Counted from the first letter of the stretch, positions 8,700 to 17,607 are shown. The stretch: 64,000 nt of DNA from Methylocystis sp. SC2 (GCF_000304315.1 NC_018485.1:2450501-2514500); one strand, 5' to 3'. Program-made: numbers and translations. Notes: generated from the sequence alone by a model not told the origin.

Positions 8700-10010
8700 C
8701 TACTTGACTCGCTCGATTGCGACATCGCTATAGAAAACTATCCCGGATGCGAGCTGCTCTGACGCTGAACGCGCGGCCAGGGTGAGCTTGGCGATTTGCG
8801 CCTGACATCCAACGTCAGGGACGCTGAACGCGAACTCAAACGAACGCGGCTCGGGAAAATCGCCGACGGCCATTTTGCTTTCGCCGAGAGAGAGCGGTCG
8901 TGGTGAGGTTCCAGCGCAGGTGACGAGCCATTTCAGCCCGCGCGGCCCCGCGACATTTCCTCTCAGCATACCTTTGAAGCGATAGGCGCCCGGCGCGAGC
9001 ACAATCATTTGCGATACGTCCAATTTTTCTGTGCGGCCAGGCCCCATCTCGATTCGCAGCGTGGGTTTTCCGTCTGTGTCGGGATCCTTCACAATGTCGG
9101 CGTCAACGTCTCCTCGCGTGCGAATCGTCCAATCAAACGGGACTCCCGAAGGCTTGGAGTCGAACCCGCCGTTGAAGAGAAACCCGGCGTTTTTCTGCTC
9201 CTCCGGAGAGAGGAATTGGAGCCAGACCTCGTATGCGTAGGGATAAAGCTTTTGCTTGACCAGAAAGTCCAAATAGAAACGGACCTCTTCCGATGTAGGC
9301 GCATAACCTTGGTCCTTCATCGCGATCAGGAGGTTGAAAGGCGTTCGCGCGTCGGTGATGGCTTCGCCAATCATGTCGAAAAACGCTCTCCGCCACGCGG
9401 GCGTGGCGACGAGGAGTTGAACGACGAAGGGTCTCGCCTGCTCCTGCTCGGCCATAAGTCCAAGTGCTGGAATCACGTCTTTCATCAGCTGCGGTTGGCT
9501 CCGCAACGCCGCGTCCGCGAAATAAGCCGCAGCAGAGTAGTTCCTGCGTTCGAAGTTTCGGCGCATAAGCCAGAATGCGGCGAGGGATTGTCCTATGGAT
9601 AGTCGTGTAGCCTCTCGCATCATCAGCTCAGCGGCGTCAGGATGTTTCTGAACGTCCGCAATCTGGCCTAAGAGACGAAATGCGCGGGGATTGAGCGGAT
9701 CCTCGAGAATCGCTTTTTTCAAAAGGGGTTCTAGGCGGCGCGCGACCGACTGACGCGTTGCTTCATCGGTCGATAAAAACTCGGGACCGTTCAACTGGCG
9801 ATCCGCGAGCGCGACGATCGCAGCCGGAGCATTGGCCCTGATCGATAGGGCCCACTCCGGATTCCGTTCCGCAAGATAGGCGACCAGATTGTGCCTTAAA
9901 ATCAACCCGAGGAGCAGGGTGCAGACTGCGGCGAGCAGCACTGCGCGGACCCACGGGAAGCGCGATGGCGGTGGCGTCGCCACGCCATCTATGCCGAATT
10001 GTGCATCCAT
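8700..10010 (-). CDS. Membrane-anchored TPR-like protein with C-terminal beta-sandwich
   Basis: A 436-residue protein of unknown function. A single membrane segment (AVLLAAVCTLLLGLIL, about residues 25-40) follows a short cytoplasmic N-terminus. The middle (about 90-270) is helical and repeat-like, with TPR-style stretches such as ILEDPLNPRAFRLLGQIADVQ and YSAAAYFADAALRSQPQL. The last 150 residues (from about FLFNGGFDSKPSG) look like a beta-sandwich of carbohydrate-binding type, with APGAYRFKGMLRGN as a typical edge strand. It lies 44 bp downstream of the Wzz/BY-kinase gene and upstream of sugar-nucleotide genes. A periplasmic scaffold for the export machinery or polymer binding is plausible, but this is inference. 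Confidence 0.7.
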   Translation of the reverse strand: MDAQFGIDGVATPPPSRFPWVRAVLLAAVCTLLLGLILRHNLVAYLAERNPEWALSIRANAPAAIVALADRQLNGPEFLSTDEATRQSVARRLEPLLKKAILEDPLNPRAFRLLGQIADVQKHPDAAELMMREATRLSIGQSLAAFWLMRRNFERRNYSAAAYFADAALRSQPQLMKDVIPALGLMAEQEQARPFVVQLLVATPAWRRAFFDMIGEAITDARTPFNLLIAMKDQGYAPTSEEVRFYLDFLVKQKLYPYAYEVWLQFLSPEEQKNAGFLFNGGFDSKPSGVPFDWTIRTRGDVDADIVKDPDTDGKPTLRIEMGPGRTEKLDVSQMIVLAPGAYRFKGMLRGNVAGPRGLKWLVTCAGTSPRPLSLGESKMAVGDFPEPRSFEFAFSVPDVGCQAQIAKLTLAARSASEQLASGIVFYSDVAIERVK

Positions 10011-10054
10011 GCGACGCTCACTCGTCTGCTCAACGCTCGCGCGCAGCCTTGGAG

Positions 10055-12388
10055 TTAATTCTTTGGTCCCAATAACTTCTTGGCCCGCTCGAAACCGGAT
10101 TGAAGCATTTTCCCGAAGACTTCCCGCTCAGGCTCCTCAGATCTCTGTCCGTAACCCTCACCATAGCCATAGCCATAGCCATAGCCATAACCATAACCAT
10201 AGCTTCCAGCTCGCGAATCGAATTTGGTAAGGACCGTTCCTATGACGTACGCCCGCGCCATCGCGAGGCGCTTAAGCGAGTTGCGCAAAGCGCCGGTTCT
10301 TGACTGGCCGGCGCAGACAACGAAAACCGTCGCGACCGTGGCGTTGGACAGAATCAGCGCGTCTGCAAGTCCCATGACGGGCGGACCGTCGACAACGATC
10401 AGATCAAAAACTTGCTTGCCGCGCGAAAGCAGGTTCACGAGTTTGGGACCGCCGAGGAGTTCGGCCGCATTCGGCGGGAGCGGCCCAGAAGCCATAAAAA
10501 GCAGGTGCTGAAGGTCCGTCGTTTGAATCAAGTCGGAGAGAGAGCTGCTGCCCGTCAGGTAGTTGCTGAGGCCTGGGCTGTCGGTGAGCCCCATCCTTTT
10601 GTGGAGCGACGCGTTACGCAAATCGGCGTCGATTATCAACACTTTCAAGCCCATGGCAGAAAAATGCCGAGCGATCGCGAGGGAGGTTGTGGACTTGCCT
10701 TCTCCGGGACTCGAGCTCGTGACAAGCAGCGTTCTCGGCAAGCCCGCGGCCGTCGAGAATTGAAGCGACGTACAAAGCGATCGGTACGACTCGGCGATCG
10801 CAGAGCGCGGATCGGTGAGTTCGCCCTCCAAGGTTTTGGGAGGCATGACCTTCGGAATCATGCCGAGAGTGGCGAGCGCGGATATTCGTTCCGCGTCGTC
10901 CGGCGAATGGACAATGTCATCCAGCCGTTCGAAGAGATAGGCGGCGCCCAGGCCCACGAGCAGACCGAGCAGTAAACCAAGGCCGACCGCCCGCGATTTG
11001 CTGGGCCAGGAAGGTGAGCGCGGCAGTTCCGCGTCGTCAACAATGAAGACGTTGTTGGCGCTCACGCCTCCTGCGATGTCCACCTCCTTGTAGCGCTGGA
11101 GGAGCCCTTCGTACAGCGAGCGGGTCGTATCGACCTCACGTTTGAGGATGTTGTATTGAATGCTTCGCTTCTGCAGATCCAGAGCCTCCCCGCGTAAGGC
11201 TTCGATCCGCTCAATCATTTTTGTTTCTTGGCTTGCGGACGCTTCGTAGGCCGCCTTGAGCATCGACTTTATGCTCTTCACTTCGAATGCGAGCTGGCGG
11301 TCAACCTCCTTTATTCTATTTTGGAGCTGCACCATCGACGGATAGTCAGGGCGAAACGTCTCTGACTTCTCCTCAAAGTCAGTCGTTAGCGCGTTTCGCT
11401 TTGCGCGAAGATCGTCAATGACCTTATTCGTGAGAAGTTGCGGAAAATTAATCGCCGTCGCATTCTCAATTTGCCGCCACAGTTGTTCGTTCTTGATCCG
11501 CTCAGCGACGATGGCGCCAAGAGCCGAATTCGCCGCCTGAAGGTTGGACTCGGCGATAGATGTCTTGTCGTTGCCCTGAACGATCTGCTCCTTTTCCGCG
11601 AAGGAGAGCAGAACTTTTTCCGACTCCTCCAGCCGCGTCTTGAGCTGGTGAATCTGATCCTCAAGAAAGGTTTTGGCGTAGGAGCTCGCCTGGAACCTCT
11701 TGTCGAGATTAGCCGCAATGAACGCCTTGCCGAAAGCGGCCGCCACTTTCTGAGCTCTCGCCGGCTCCGGATCGGAATACAAAATGTCGACGAGGCGAGA
11801 TCCCGGCACCGGCTTTACGATGCGGTTCGCCAGGATGTTTGCCGTGGCGTCTTGGTCGGACACCTTCTGCTCTTCCTTCGCGGCAGATTTCTTCCCTCCG
11901 CCAAACACAGTTTCGAGCAGCCCGGGCTTGTCTGCCGCCTGACTTGACGGGCTTCTTGTCATGGACGCGACGCGCTGCGCTAGACTGCGGCTCTGCAGCA
12001 ACTCGTATTGTGTCCTGAGAAACTCGCTGTCGCCCATCTCTGTAGGCGTTACGTTGCCGCTTTCAATGATCTTCGTGACGCTCCGCTCGATCTGAAGACG
12101 TAACGTAGCCGTATAAAGCGGCCGCTGAACGAGCGCCCAGACAAGCGCTACCACGGTGAAAGCAGCTGTGATGCTTGCGATCAGCCGCCACCGCTTTAGG
12201 AGCATCCTCAGAATTTCGCGCAGGGCGCGACTGGTGTCCTCGGATGCGTCTTGCACAAGGGGCGGCGCGAGATAGCTTCGCCGCTCCGAGGTAACGGCGA
12301 GCAGGCGGCGCTCCTCTTCATCCTGGCTGGCGTCAGGAGGCAGGTCGCCGGAATTATTTTGGATGTCTTCGTCTTTCACACTATTCAC
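10055..12388 (-). CDS. Polysaccharide co-polymerase / bacterial tyrosine autokinase (Wzc/ExoP-like)
   Basis: A 777-residue inner-membrane protein combining a Wzz chain-length domain with a BY-kinase. The first membrane helix (LIASITAAFTVVALVWAL) is near residue 72. The long periplasmic coiled-coil part ends at the second helix (LGLLLGLLVGLGAAYL, about 470). The cytoplasmic kinase has Walker A SSSPGEGKSTTS (about 556-567), Walker A' VLIIDADLR and Walker B LIVVDGPPVMG. The tail carries an unusual Gly-Tyr run (about 728-745) that takes the place of the usual tyrosine cluster, the target of autophosphorylation. It starts 10 bp after the Wza-type gene, so the two form a classical export pair that controls polymer length and transport. 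Confidence 0.92.
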   Translation of the reverse strand: MNSVKDEDIQNNSGDLPPDASQDEEERRLLAVTSERRSYLAPPLVQDASEDTSRALREILRMLLKRWRLIASITAAFTVVALVWALVQRPLYTATLRLQIERSVTKIIESGNVTPTEMGDSEFLRTQYELLQSRSLAQRVASMTRSPSSQAADKPGLLETVFGGGKKSAAKEEQKVSDQDATANILANRIVKPVPGSRLVDILYSDPEPARAQKVAAAFGKAFIAANLDKRFQASSYAKTFLEDQIHQLKTRLEESEKVLLSFAEKEQIVQGNDKTSIAESNLQAANSALGAIVAERIKNEQLWRQIENATAINFPQLLTNKVIDDLRAKRNALTTDFEEKSETFRPDYPSMVQLQNRIKEVDRQLAFEVKSIKSMLKAAYEASASQETKMIERIEALRGEALDLQKRSIQYNILKREVDTTRSLYEGLLQRYKEVDIAGGVSANNVFIVDDAELPRSPSWPSKSRAVGLGLLLGLLVGLGAAYLFERLDDIVHSPDDAERISALATLGMIPKVMPPKTLEGELTDPRSAIAESYRSLCTSLQFSTAAGLPRTLLVTSSSPGEGKSTTSLAIARHFSAMGLKVLIIDADLRNASLHKRMGLTDSPGLSNYLTGSSSLSDLIQTTDLQHLLFMASGPLPPNAAELLGGPKLVNLLSRGKQVFDLIVVDGPPVMGLADALILSNATVATVFVVCAGQSRTGALRNSLKRLAMARAYVIGTVLTKFDSRAGSYGYGYGYGYGYGYGEGYGQRSEEPEREVFGKMLQSGFERAKKLLGPKN
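10161..10202 (-). repeat. Hexanucleotide repeat coding a Gly-Tyr tract
   Basis: Seven tandem 6-bp units read on the + strand as four CCATAG, two CCATAA and one CCATAG. On the coding strand each unit gives one Tyr-Gly pair. Because the unit is a multiple of three, copy-number change would lengthen or shorten the tyrosine tail of the BY-kinase without breaking the frame. Confidence 0.95.
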
Positions 12389-12398
12389 AAGGCCTGAG

Positions 12399-13157
12399 CT
12401 ACAGCGCTGTTCCCAGCAGAACGAGTGGGCTAGCTACGGGAGTCAACGCCTTGAGATATTGAAACGCCGCTTTCGTTGACGAGTCTTCGACAACGATTAC
12501 GTCCCCCATTTGAACTTCGGGGTCGGCGACGGCGCCGGAACGAATTTGGGCGACGTCATAACGAAGCATCTGTCGCCCACCGTCGCGGAAGATCGCGACG
12601 TTGGTCGAGGAGACCTCCCGATCCAGTCCCTCAGCGCGCGCGATGGTCTGCATCAAACTGTCATTTCCGCGGACAGGATAGACGCCTGGTCTTTTCACGG
12701 CGCCCTCGATGGTCACGCGCTGACTATTGTATTCCTTGATGAATACGGACACCTGCGGCGACTTCACATATTTTGCGCCCAGTCTCCCCTCGAGGTCGCG
12801 CTCAAGGCCGTTCGCCGTCTTTCCCGATACGGAAACCTCGCCGATCAAGGGCAGATTGACCATGCCGTTTTCAGTGACCTGGACGCTTTTCGAGAGTTCC
12901 GGCACTTTGAAGACTGTGACTTCCAAGACGTCTTGCGGACCGATCTTGTAACCGGCGCTTTTGCGATTCGAGGCGCTTCCATAGCGATCCGCGAACTGCG
13001 CGAGCTTGGCGCGATCCGGCTCCGCCGACAGGGGCGACGCGTCGTCGCCGGAATAACCGTTGCAACCTCCCAGCAAAACCGCCAAACCGAAAAGAACGGC
13101 GGGGCACAGCGCGCTAGCGGTTCGGATCGACCATGGGCAAAGGTTTAAAACTATCAT
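12399..13157 (-). CDS. Polysaccharide export lipoprotein (Wza/OtnA-like)
   Basis: A 252-residue outer-membrane export protein. It has a lipoprotein signal with lipobox LLGGC (Cys about residue 32), then the polysaccharide biosynthesis/export domain beginning YKIGPQDVLEVTVFKVPELSK and GMVNLPLIGEVSVSGKT (about 68-110). An SLBB-type domain follows (RVTIEGAVKRPGVYPVRGNDSLMQTIARAEGL, about 149-180; two adjoining segments named here). It is shorter than E. coli Wza (about 380) and lacks the C-terminal pore helix region in full, as is common in rhizobial homologues. It is first in the - strand operon and is followed after 10 bp by the kinase. Its promoter should lie in the 749-bp gap upstream. Confidence 0.92.
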   Translation of the reverse strand: MIVLNLCPWSIRTASALCPAVLFGLAVLLGGCNGYSGDDASPLSAEPDRAKLAQFADRYGSASNRKSAGYKIGPQDVLEVTVFKVPELSKSVQVTENGMVNLPLIGEVSVSGKTANGLERDLEGRLGAKYVKSPQVSVFIKEYNSQRVTIEGAVKRPGVYPVRGNDSLMQTIARAEGLDREVSSTNVAIFRDGGRQMLRYDVAQIRSGAVADPEVQMGDVIVVEDSSTKAAFQYLKALTPVASPLVLLGTAL

Positions 13158-13510
13158 AAGTCACCTGCCTAGCCATGCCTGGGCCGCCGGCATTAGCGGC
13201 TCGACGGACAGAAGTCATGGAGCGCGCCGAGTGGCGCCAACCGATGCTTTTCGCGCCGCCCCTCGCCAACTAACATTAATGAAAGAACTTAATTAAGTGC
13301 GTTGGTGGCCAGAATATGGCGGCGAGCTGGAGAGGAGTCCCGCGGAGGAGGCAAGAAGCGGAATTCGGCGTAAACTTACAGCTGGCTTCGCAAATTCCGG
13401 ATAGCCGCTTGAGGGGAGTTTCTCTGACGGCGGCATGGGCTTTCGCTGCGGGTCAGAAGCGATCGACGACGAAGCGAAGGCGCCTCACGCATGCACCGGC
13501 GCGCAAGGCG

Positions 13511-13550
13511 AAAGCGACCTTTGCCGCGATAAAGCGACCTTTGCCGCGAT
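13511..13550. repeat. Perfect tandem duplication of a 20-bp unit
   Basis: The unit AAAGCGACCTTTGCCGCGAT occurs twice head to tail, at 13511-13530 and 13531-13550. It sits in the intergenic control region and may be a duplicated protein-binding site or a simple replication slip. Confidence 0.9.
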
Positions 13551-13735
13551 CAAGGGGGCGAGACGGCTCGCGCCGGGCTGGCGCAGCAGTTCGCAGCGAG
13601 GGCGCCTGGACGCGAGCGGGCTAACTATTTCTTATCCTTAGAGAGATGAAACCAAAAGACGCCGCGATGTTGCATTCGTACAACACCTGTGAGAAGCGCC
13701 TGAAATTGGGACGTTTAGTTCGTCTCCGCCAACCG

Positions 13736-13750
13736 CTTAACCCGGTTAAG
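13736..13750. promoter_or_regulatory. Palindrome, candidate operator
   Basis: CTTAACC-C-GGTTAAG is a 7-bp inverted repeat around one central base, 156 bp upstream of the FecR-like gene. Symmetry of this kind suggests a dimeric regulator site, but no regulator is encoded nearby and the assignment is tentative. Confidence 0.35.
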
Positions 13751-13906
13751 GCTTAGATTTAACGCGCGGTTGGCCGAACTACGGTCTTGCACAATTCCGT
13801 TCTGTAGCGAATAGTCGTAGCTGCATTGTGGGGAAGCAGGGGGCTTCGAGAAGACCTGAGGAATGAGGTCGTCTGAATTGTGGGCGTCTTTCGGATGGAG
13901 ACAGCT

Positions 13907-14353
13907 ATGAATAAGGTTTTTGTGGCAATTGGTATGGTAGCTTCGGTCATTGCGAGTTGCCCGGCGGGCGCAGCGACCATCGAGAATATTGCGGGCGGCA
14001 TCAAGGTCAATCGCGGGTCGGGCTTTTCCGCGCAGACCAGTCCGACCGACCTGGCGCCCGGCGATCGCATTATGGTGAGCAAGGGCGGCTCCGCCCATCT
14101 CCTTTACGCAGATGGCTGTCGTATGAAATTGGCGCAAGGCGTTACGACTGTTCCGTCCGCGTCTCCCTGCTCCTTCAACGCCCAGTTCAACGACGGGGCC
14201 GGCGGCGGCACGAACCCTTACCTCTTGGCCGGCGGCACGGTGCTGCTCTTCGGCGGCGGCATCGCGGCCGCATTCGCGCTGTCGAACAACGGCAACGGAT
14301 GCTCCGCCGCGTTGATTCCGCTGAGCCGCGGCACGGGTGTGATCTGTCAGTAG
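13907..14353 (+). CDS. Small exported FecR-like protein with a C-terminal membrane segment
   Basis: A 148-residue protein. Start at ATG 13907 is chosen because GGAG lies six bases upstream. An upstream in-frame start at 13880 has nothing similar. An N-terminal signal (KVFVAIGMVASVIASCPAGAA) is followed by a FecR-type pattern: IAGGIKVNRGSGF, then DLAPGDRIMVSKGGSAHLLY and ADGCRMKLAQG. FecR domains sense or bind in the periplasm. Near the C-terminus a hydrophobic Gly/Ala stretch (PYLLAGGTVLLFGGGIAAAFAL) looks like a membrane segment, then a Cys-containing end. It sits directly upstream of the polymerase/ligase gene with 6 bp between them. Function unknown. Co-transcription suggests a part in surface polymer assembly. 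Confidence 0.7.
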   Translation: MNKVFVAIGMVASVIASCPAGAATIENIAGGIKVNRGSGFSAQTSPTDLAPGDRIMVSKGGSAHLLYADGCRMKLAQGVTTVPSASPCSFNAQFNDGAGGGTNPYLLAGGTVLLFGGGIAAAFALSNNGNGCSAALIPLSRGTGVICQ

Positions 14354-14359
14354 TAAAAG

Positions 14360-15847
14360 ATGGCCGTCTCTGGAATGGTCGCCCACCAGGTTGAAAAAGA
14401 GCGGGTTCGCCCGCTCTTTTATTTTTGCGCCGTTGGCCTACTCGCATGTTTGGCGCTTGGGGGTGGCGCGGGTTACGGCTTTTTATCCGAGATCATTCTC
14501 GAAGTTCTCTGCCTGCCCCTCATCTTCGCGGGATTATGGATGCAGTTGGACCGGGACGCCCCTCGACTCTCCCGAGGGCCTGTCCTTTTCTGCGCGGCGG
14601 TCGTCGTATTGGCTCTGCTGGAGTTGGTTCCGCTTCCCCCGATCATTTGGACCCATCTCCCGGGGAGGGAGCCTGTGGTTTCCGCCTTAAAGCTCGTCGG
14701 AGGCGAATCCACATGGCGGAGCGTCAGCCTGAGGCCGGACGCCTCATGGCTCGTGGCGCTTTCCCTCATTCCTGCTCTGTCGGTTTTCCTGTGCGCGCTC
14801 GCTCTTGGCGCAAAGGAGCGTCGTCTTCTGACGCTTGTCGCACTCGCTGGCGCGGTGTTGAACGCGCTTCTCGGGCTCGCGCAAATCAGCGGCGGACCCG
14901 ACAGTCCGCTGAGATTCTATGAAGGGACCAGCACCGAAGCGGTAGGATTTTTTGCCAATCGCGATCACTTCGCGGCTTTGCTTTATGCCTCCGTGCCCTT
15001 CGTCGGCGCCTGGGTCCTGAGCCTTAGCCACGATGCGCTGAGAAGGCAGTCGTCGGAGACGCGGTTGAACGCGTTCATGGCGCTCTTGCTTGGCGCTTGC
15101 GTCTCCATCATCCTGCTAATAGCCGAAGTCATGGCCCGCTCGCGTGCAGGCATCGCGCTGATTTTTGTCGCTCTGGTCGGGGCCGCCTTGCTCCTATGGC
15201 GTGAGAGGCGGTCAGCGGGAATTGTTTCCGGCGCTGGCCTCGCCGTCGCCGTCATCGGCGCAACAGCTACCCTTCTCATATCCAATTATGCGATCAGTCG
15301 GCTGGCTTCCCGTCTTGGGGGGAGCCTAGACGTGCTCCAACGCGTAGCCCTCGCAGGAAAAACCATATCGGCTGGGTTGTCGGTCGCGCCGCTCGGCGCC
15401 GGGGCCGGCGCTTTTGTGCCATTATTCGCGATGTTCGAGCATCCAAGGGATCTCATCGCGAATGTTTACGTCAACCACGCCCATAACGATCTTGCAGAGA
15501 TCTGGGCGGAAACAGGCGTCGTTGGCGTCTTCCTCATCGGGGTCATGTTCGTCTGGATTTTTCGCCGCGCAATCGACGTCTGGCGCCAGCCTATAGAAGA
15601 AGGGGTCGCCCCGATCGACGTTTTGCTACCCCGCGCGGCGACGATCTCGATCGTGCTGCTCTCGGTCCACTCGCTGGTTGATTTTCCCTTACGAACGAGC
15701 GCCAATCTCTCAATATTCGCGGTCGCCTGCGCGCTTCTGACTGCGCCCCCCGGCTGGGGCAAAACGGGAGCGGCAAATCGTACCACGCCAGCGCCTTTTG
15801 AGACAAAGCGAGCGAGTCGGACGGCCGGGCGTCATAGAACGTCGTGA
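14360..15847 (+). CDS. O-antigen ligase / Wzy-type polymerase family membrane protein
   Basis: A 495-residue polytopic inner-membrane protein with about ten to twelve hydrophobic helices. The family signature is visible in two places: EVMARSRAGIALIFVAL (the conserved Arg-containing loop) and NHAHNDLAEIWAETGVVG (the HND/E motif of Wzy_C proteins, about residues 372-389). These proteins either polymerise lipid-linked repeat units or transfer finished chains. In a locus with Wza and Wzz/BY-kinase homologues, the polymerase role is favoured. The start is uncertain between ATG 14360 and ATG 14375; neither has a strong ribosome site. The soluble tail (last 30 residues) is basic and poorly conserved. 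Confidence 0.85.
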   Translation: MAVSGMVAHQVEKERVRPLFYFCAVGLLACLALGGGAGYGFLSEIILEVLCLPLIFAGLWMQLDRDAPRLSRGPVLFCAAVVVLALLELVPLPPIIWTHLPGREPVVSALKLVGGESTWRSVSLRPDASWLVALSLIPALSVFLCALALGAKERRLLTLVALAGAVLNALLGLAQISGGPDSPLRFYEGTSTEAVGFFANRDHFAALLYASVPFVGAWVLSLSHDALRRQSSETRLNAFMALLLGACVSIILLIAEVMARSRAGIALIFVALVGAALLLWRERRSAGIVSGAGLAVAVIGATATLLISNYAISRLASRLGGSLDVLQRVALAGKTISAGLSVAPLGAGAGAFVPLFAMFEHPRDLIANVYVNHAHNDLAEIWAETGVVGVFLIGVMFVWIFRRAIDVWRQPIEEGVAPIDVLLPRAATISIVLLSVHSLVDFPLRTSANLSIFAVACALLTAPPGWGKTGAANRTTPAPFETKRASRTAGRHRTS

Positions 15848-16533
15848 GTCGTAAGGACTCCGCGCCCGCCTTGGTCGCCGAACACATGACGTCGTTGTAA
15901 TCGATCGCCCGCCCCAATTCGGATTGGATCGGCGATGTGCGCTGCGACCGCCGTGTTCGCGACAGTTGATCCCAAATGCTCGACGTCATGTCGATGCGCC
16001 AGTTCTTGATCCTGACGTCCGACCTCATGACGTCCGACCTGCTCGGCTCGTCGCTAAGGCCGGCGGCGATATCGGGTACGACTGATCGGCATCTCGTCAC
16101 GCGCGATCAGCCATGCGACGGTCCGCAGAACCAGATGGCGCTCTTCATACGCTCAATATTCGATGAGCATGTGCTCAATTTTCAGATGCTCAAGAGCGTG
16201 GCGATCGGCGGCGCGGCATTGCCAAGCAGACGCTTTACGTGGTGAGAGCAGGCGACGGGTCACGGGCTCGACGCTCTGGGCGAGCATCATGCCTGCAGGC
16301 GCGGGCTTGACGTCGCATCGCGGAGCGCCAACTTTTTAAGAGGCGCAAGCGACCGGGATCGTGCTAGTCATCGCCACGTCAATCGTCGCAACGCCAGTCA
16401 TCGCCATGACATGATCGAGGGATTGAACCGGATGACGCTTGCAAGAAGACAAAGGCAAGCTTCAAGCGATATGACGAGTGCGAGGGTTGTGCATTGAAGG
16501 CTACGAGATTCGGACGTTGGGCGCGAGGGCGAC
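15848..16533. other. 686-bp region without a recognisable gene
   Basis: Open frames here are short and show no family motif. A 13-bp sequence (TGACGTCCGACCT) is repeated at 16013-16025 and 16028-16040. The region may be decayed mobile DNA like that at 7650-8195, but no transposase segment could be identified. It must hold the promoter of the membrane protein gene starting at 16534. Confidence 0.5.
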
Positions 16534-17607
16534 GTGACTCCGCGCAATAACGACGTGTTCGAAGCCGCAACGCCGGGGCTGCCCGTCGCGAGGCCACAAG
16601 CAAGCGGCGGATTTTTCGAGTCGCTGCGCCAACGGCTGCCGAGAGGCGCGCTGGGCGCGCTGGGCGTGGCGGCCAGTCTCGCCGTCTTTGCGCTCGCCGC
16701 TTATATTCTTGGCCGAACGCTCTCAAGTCTCAGCTACGCCGATTTGCTGAATGCTTTTCGCGCGACGAGCGGCGCGCAGATTTTAGCGTCGTTGGCCCTC
16801 TCCGCGCTCTCCTATCTCTTTCTGACGGGTTACGACGTCGTCGCTCTTTATCATATGAAAACGCGCGCGCCGTACAGGGTCGCCGCGCTCGCGTCCTTCG
16901 CAAGCTACGCCATTTCCTTCAACCTTGGATTTCCCGTCATCACCAGCGCGGCCGTGCGCTACTGGATTTACTCTCGCGTCGCGTTGAGCGCGCTGCAGGT
17001 CGCCAACATCACGGTTTTCGCCGGCGTCACGTTCTGGCTCGGGATGACGCTGGTGATGGGGATAGGCTTTATTTATGGCGCGGCGGCGCTTGAGACGCTC
17101 GACGGCTTGCCGGCCTTCCTTCACATCATTCCCGGCGTTCTCATACTCGCCGGCGTTCTCTTCTATTTCGCCTGGGTGACGGTTGACCGCCGCACGATTC
17201 GACTTCGCGGCCACGCGCTGGAGTTGCCGGGTTTTATCCCGACCGCGGCGCAGTTTGCGCTTGGGGTCGCCGACCTGTGCTGCGCCTCGGGCGCGCTCTA
17301 TGTGCTGCTTCCCGAGGGCGTCCCGCTGGACTTCGTGCCATTCGTCGCGGTCTATGTCGTCGCCTGCATCCTCGGCGTGATCAGCCATGCGCCGGGCGGC
17401 ATCGGCGTCTTTGAGGCGACGATGCTGCACGCCATCCCGGCGGCGTCGCATGAAAGCATTCTGGCGTCGCTGCTTCTGTTTCGCATGATCTATTATTTTA
17501 TTCCATTCGTTGTCGCGCTTGCGCTTCTCGGCGCCGATGAGGGCGCGCGCCGCTGGGCGACGTTGCGGGATGCGATCGCGCGCATTTTGGAGGAGCGCTT
17601 GAATTGA
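16534..17607 (+). CDS. MprF-like (UPF0104) integral membrane protein without a synthetase domain
   Basis: A 357-residue protein with about eight membrane helices, starting with GTG at 16534 behind GAGGG. The pattern ASYAISFNLGFPVITSAAVRYWIYS and, late in the protein, SHAPGGIGVFEATML are the signature of the lysylphosphatidylglycerol synthase membrane domain, which in MprF acts as a lipid flippase. The cytoplasmic aminoacyl-transfer domain is missing, as in the many stand-alone members of unknown function. Its TGA overlaps the TTG start of phoR (TTGA at 17604-17607), so the two are translationally coupled. That linkage suggests a link between membrane lipid handling and phosphate state, but this is inference. 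Confidence 0.85.
   Translation: MTPRNNDVFEAATPGLPVARPQASGGFFESLRQRLPRGALGALGVAASLAVFALAAYILGRTLSSLSYADLLNAFRATSGAQILASLALSALSYLFLTGYDVVALYHMKTRAPYRVAALASFASYAISFNLGFPVITSAAVRYWIYSRVALSALQVANITVFAGVTFWLGMTLVMGIGFIYGAAALETLDGLPAFLHIIPGVLILAGVLFYFAWVTVDRRTIRLRGHALELPGFIPTAAQFALGVADLCCASGALYVLLPEGVPLDFVPFVAVYVVACILGVISHAPGGIGVFEATMLHAIPAASHESILASLLLFRMIYYFIPFVVALALLGADEGARRWATLRDAIARILEERLN

Larger units (their letters stand above)
13158..13906. other. Long divergent intergenic region of the polysaccharide locus
   Basis: This 749-bp gap separates the leftward export operon from the rightward FecR-like/polymerase genes and must hold both promoters. I see an AT-rich patch near 13270-13295, a perfect 20-bp tandem duplication at 13511-13550, and a near-perfect palindrome at 13736-13750. 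Open frames here are low-complexity and lack family resemblance, so I call no gene. Confidence 0.6.

Noticed and set aside
12480..13148. 212-residue open frame on the + strand over the export lipoprotein gene
   Set aside because: The - strand gene has a lipobox, export domain and SLBB domain. The + frame has none and shows shadow composition.
13501..13560. CRISPR-like repeat
   Set aside because: There are only two copies of a 20-bp unit, directly adjoining without spacers, and no cas gene.
13646..13756. Possible 36-residue gene starting with MKPKDAAML upstream of the FecR-like gene
   Set aside because: It has a poor ribosome site, a very basic product without a domain, and overlaps the palindrome at 13736-13750, so it is more likely control DNA.
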